This document shows, piece by piece, positions 53,321 to 53,992 of a stretch of 53,992 bases of DNA; the first letter of the stretch is position 1; each line of letters starts with the position of its first letter. Source of the stretch: Halodesulfovibrio sp. (GTDB lineage: Bacteria; Desulfobacterota; Desulfovibrionia; Desulfovibrionales; Desulfovibrionaceae); contig QKEJ01000094.1 of assembly GCA_003252375.1 (NCBI GenBank), positions 1 to 53,992 of the forward strand. The letters are read 5' to 3'. The translations under genes were made by a program, and so were the position numbers. The notes beneath the pieces were generated by a model that searched no databases, had not been told where the DNA came from, and saw only the letters and a program-made list of their open reading frames with translations.

Positions 53321-53656
53321 CTAGCCCTTCTTGACCACCGAGGTCTTCAGCATCATGGAGCCGAATCCGGGAATCTTGCAGGAGATGTCGTGCACGCCGT
53401 CTTCGGGAACCACCAGTTTGATGTTCTTGACCTTGGTGCCCTTCTTGATGGGGGAGGTGGCGCCCTTGACCTTCAGGTCCTGCGTGATGATGACCGTGTC
53501 ACCATCCACAAGGACATTGCCGTTGGCATCCTTGTAGACGCGTTCCGCCGTGTCCGTGCTCTGGAATTCGAAGCCGCATTCAGGGCAGATGAGCGCATTG
53601 CCGTCAGAGTAGACGTATGCGGAGTTGCACTGCGGGCAGTTCGGATATGTTTCCAT
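53321..53656 (-). CDS. yjdM: YjdM (PhnA-like) zinc-ribbon protein
   Basis: A 111-residue protein, the same length as E. coli YjdM (also called PhnA). An N-terminal zinc ribbon (CPQC and CPEC, at about residues 7-10 and 25-28) is followed by KDANGNVLVDGDTVIITQDL, KVKGA, and GTKVKNIKLV with the end DISCKIPGFGSMMLKT. Start 53656 is chosen over 53665 because the AAGGA site is correctly spaced for it. Its function is not phosphonoacetate hydrolysis in most species and is still unclear. Confidence 0.93.
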   Translation of the reverse strand: METYPNCPQCNSAYVYSDGNALICPECGFEFQSTDTAERVYKDANGNVLVDGDTVIITQDLKVKGATSPIKKGTKVKNIKLVVPEDGVHDISCKIPGFGSMMLKTSVVKKG

Positions 53657-53811
53657 GGGTTCCATCCTTTGTTTCTCTGGTTCTCATTGCTGAAAAGCGC
53701 GACGCCGGACGGGACAGGAGGCCTCGGCTTCCGCGTGACTGGTCTGTGGGTATGACGCACACCCCAATAGGGTATTACACCCGTTTGGGCAAGTTTTGTG
53801 GAATGGTTACT
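53657..53811. other. Gap between yjdM and the AT-rich edge
   Basis: The composition shifts from GC-rich to AT-rich near 53800. No good promoter, terminator or gene was seen; a GGGTATTACACCC imperfect palindrome lies at about 53771-53783. Confidence 0.5.
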
Positions 53812-53992
53812 TTATCTTGTAGTTTTCAATTTACGCTTATTATTTTTCTTACTATCTATTCTCGATAGTATTTTACCATATATTGGATTGTATGAACCTC
53901 CTCCAAGTGAATTGAATTTAGTAAGTAGATACAATAGGTTTGAAAGTGGCTGATTTTGTTTTAGTTTTATTAAAAAATATTGAAGGCTATTT
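53812..53992 (-). CDS. 3' end of an AT-rich gene cut by the window edge
   Basis: Reading the minus strand from the right edge gives 59 codons with no stop until TAA at 53812-53814, in sequence so AT-rich that chance stops would be expected. The C-terminus reads, in part, SLGGGSYNPIYGKILSRIDS and ends in a basic KKNNKRKLKTTR tail. I do not recognise the family. The start is outside the window. Codon use (AAA, AAT, TTA) is unlike every neighbour, which suggests horizontal transfer. Confidence 0.55.
   Translation of the reverse strand, partial: NSLQYFLIKLKQNQPLSNLLYLLTKFNSLGGGSYNPIYGKILSRIDSKKNNKRKLKTTR

Noticed and set aside
53617-53868. 83-codon plus-strand frame at the right edge
   Set aside because: It runs from antisense of yjdM into AT-rich sequence with no ribosome-binding site; the minus-strand frame there is longer and more protein-like.

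Overview
The window is a GC-rich bacterial chromosome segment that reads as a Desulfovibrionaceae-type sulfate reducer (Desulfobacterota). The main evidence is a complete hmc operon (16-haem cytochrome HmcA plus HmcB-F) followed by rrf1 and rrf2, a Desulfovibrio-type flavodoxin, selB, a bacteriohemerythrin, and a flagellar operon behind a sigma-54 promoter. No insertion sequence, phage or CRISPR array was seen. Genus and species cannot be fixed from the sequence alone.

Layout. (1) 1-10,680, minus strand: flgF-flgG-flgA-flgH-flgI-flgJ/M23-flgN-flgK-flgL-csrA-fliW, which builds the rod, the P and L rings and the hook-filament junction, and ends in the CsrA/FliW regulatory pair. (2) 10,750-23,836, mostly plus strand: housekeeping genes, namely an ABC-F ATPase, a Nudix hydrolase, a YdcZ-like membrane protein, hemerythrin, asd, a class IV aminotransferase, a GT4 glycosyltransferase, a PhzF-like protein, a YaeQ-like protein (minus), a class I aminotransferase, ung, YjbQ (minus) and selB. 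(3) 23,866-34,740, minus strand: a small coiled-coil gene, then the RNA and translation operon rimP-nusA-ylxR-infB-DUF503-nrnA-truB-rpsO-pnp. (4) 34,778-42,221, minus strand: hmcABCDEF-rrf1-rrf2 with three operator-like inverted repeats upstream. (5) 42,413-48,487: an ATP-grasp ligase, an RluA-type synthase with a Cys-rich partner gene, a hypothetical gene, flavodoxin with a Fur-like box, a Crp/Fnr regulator, and DUF190 and DUF554 genes. (6) 48,511-50,884: a tRNA-Asp-like relic, a polysaccharide deacetylase, an HD-GYP protein, and a tRNA-Val/tRNA-Asp transcription unit. (7) 50,954-53,992: a periplasmic isochorismatase-fold protein lacking its catalytic Cys, a structured leader, rsgA, yjdM, and an AT-rich right edge holding the 3' end of a foreign-looking gene.

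How the genes work together. The flg block exports rod, hook and filament-junction parts, while FliW and CsrA couple flagellin synthesis to assembly. The Hmc complex carries electrons across the membrane between the periplasmic cytochrome pool and cytoplasmic iron-sulfur proteins, and rrf1/rrf2 are its linked regulators. The rimP-pnp operon covers ribosome maturation, transcription elongation, initiation, RNA modification and decay.

Most unusual features: the operator array and strong intercistronic hairpins of the hmc operon; a promoter-terminator leader in front of rimP; the long structured leader of rsgA with a 14-codon ORF; the Cys-less isochorismatase-fold protein; the tRNA-Asp relic; the RluA-linked Cys-rich gene; and the truncated AT-rich gene at the right edge. 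I do not see a clear multi-gene system that is wholly undescribed.
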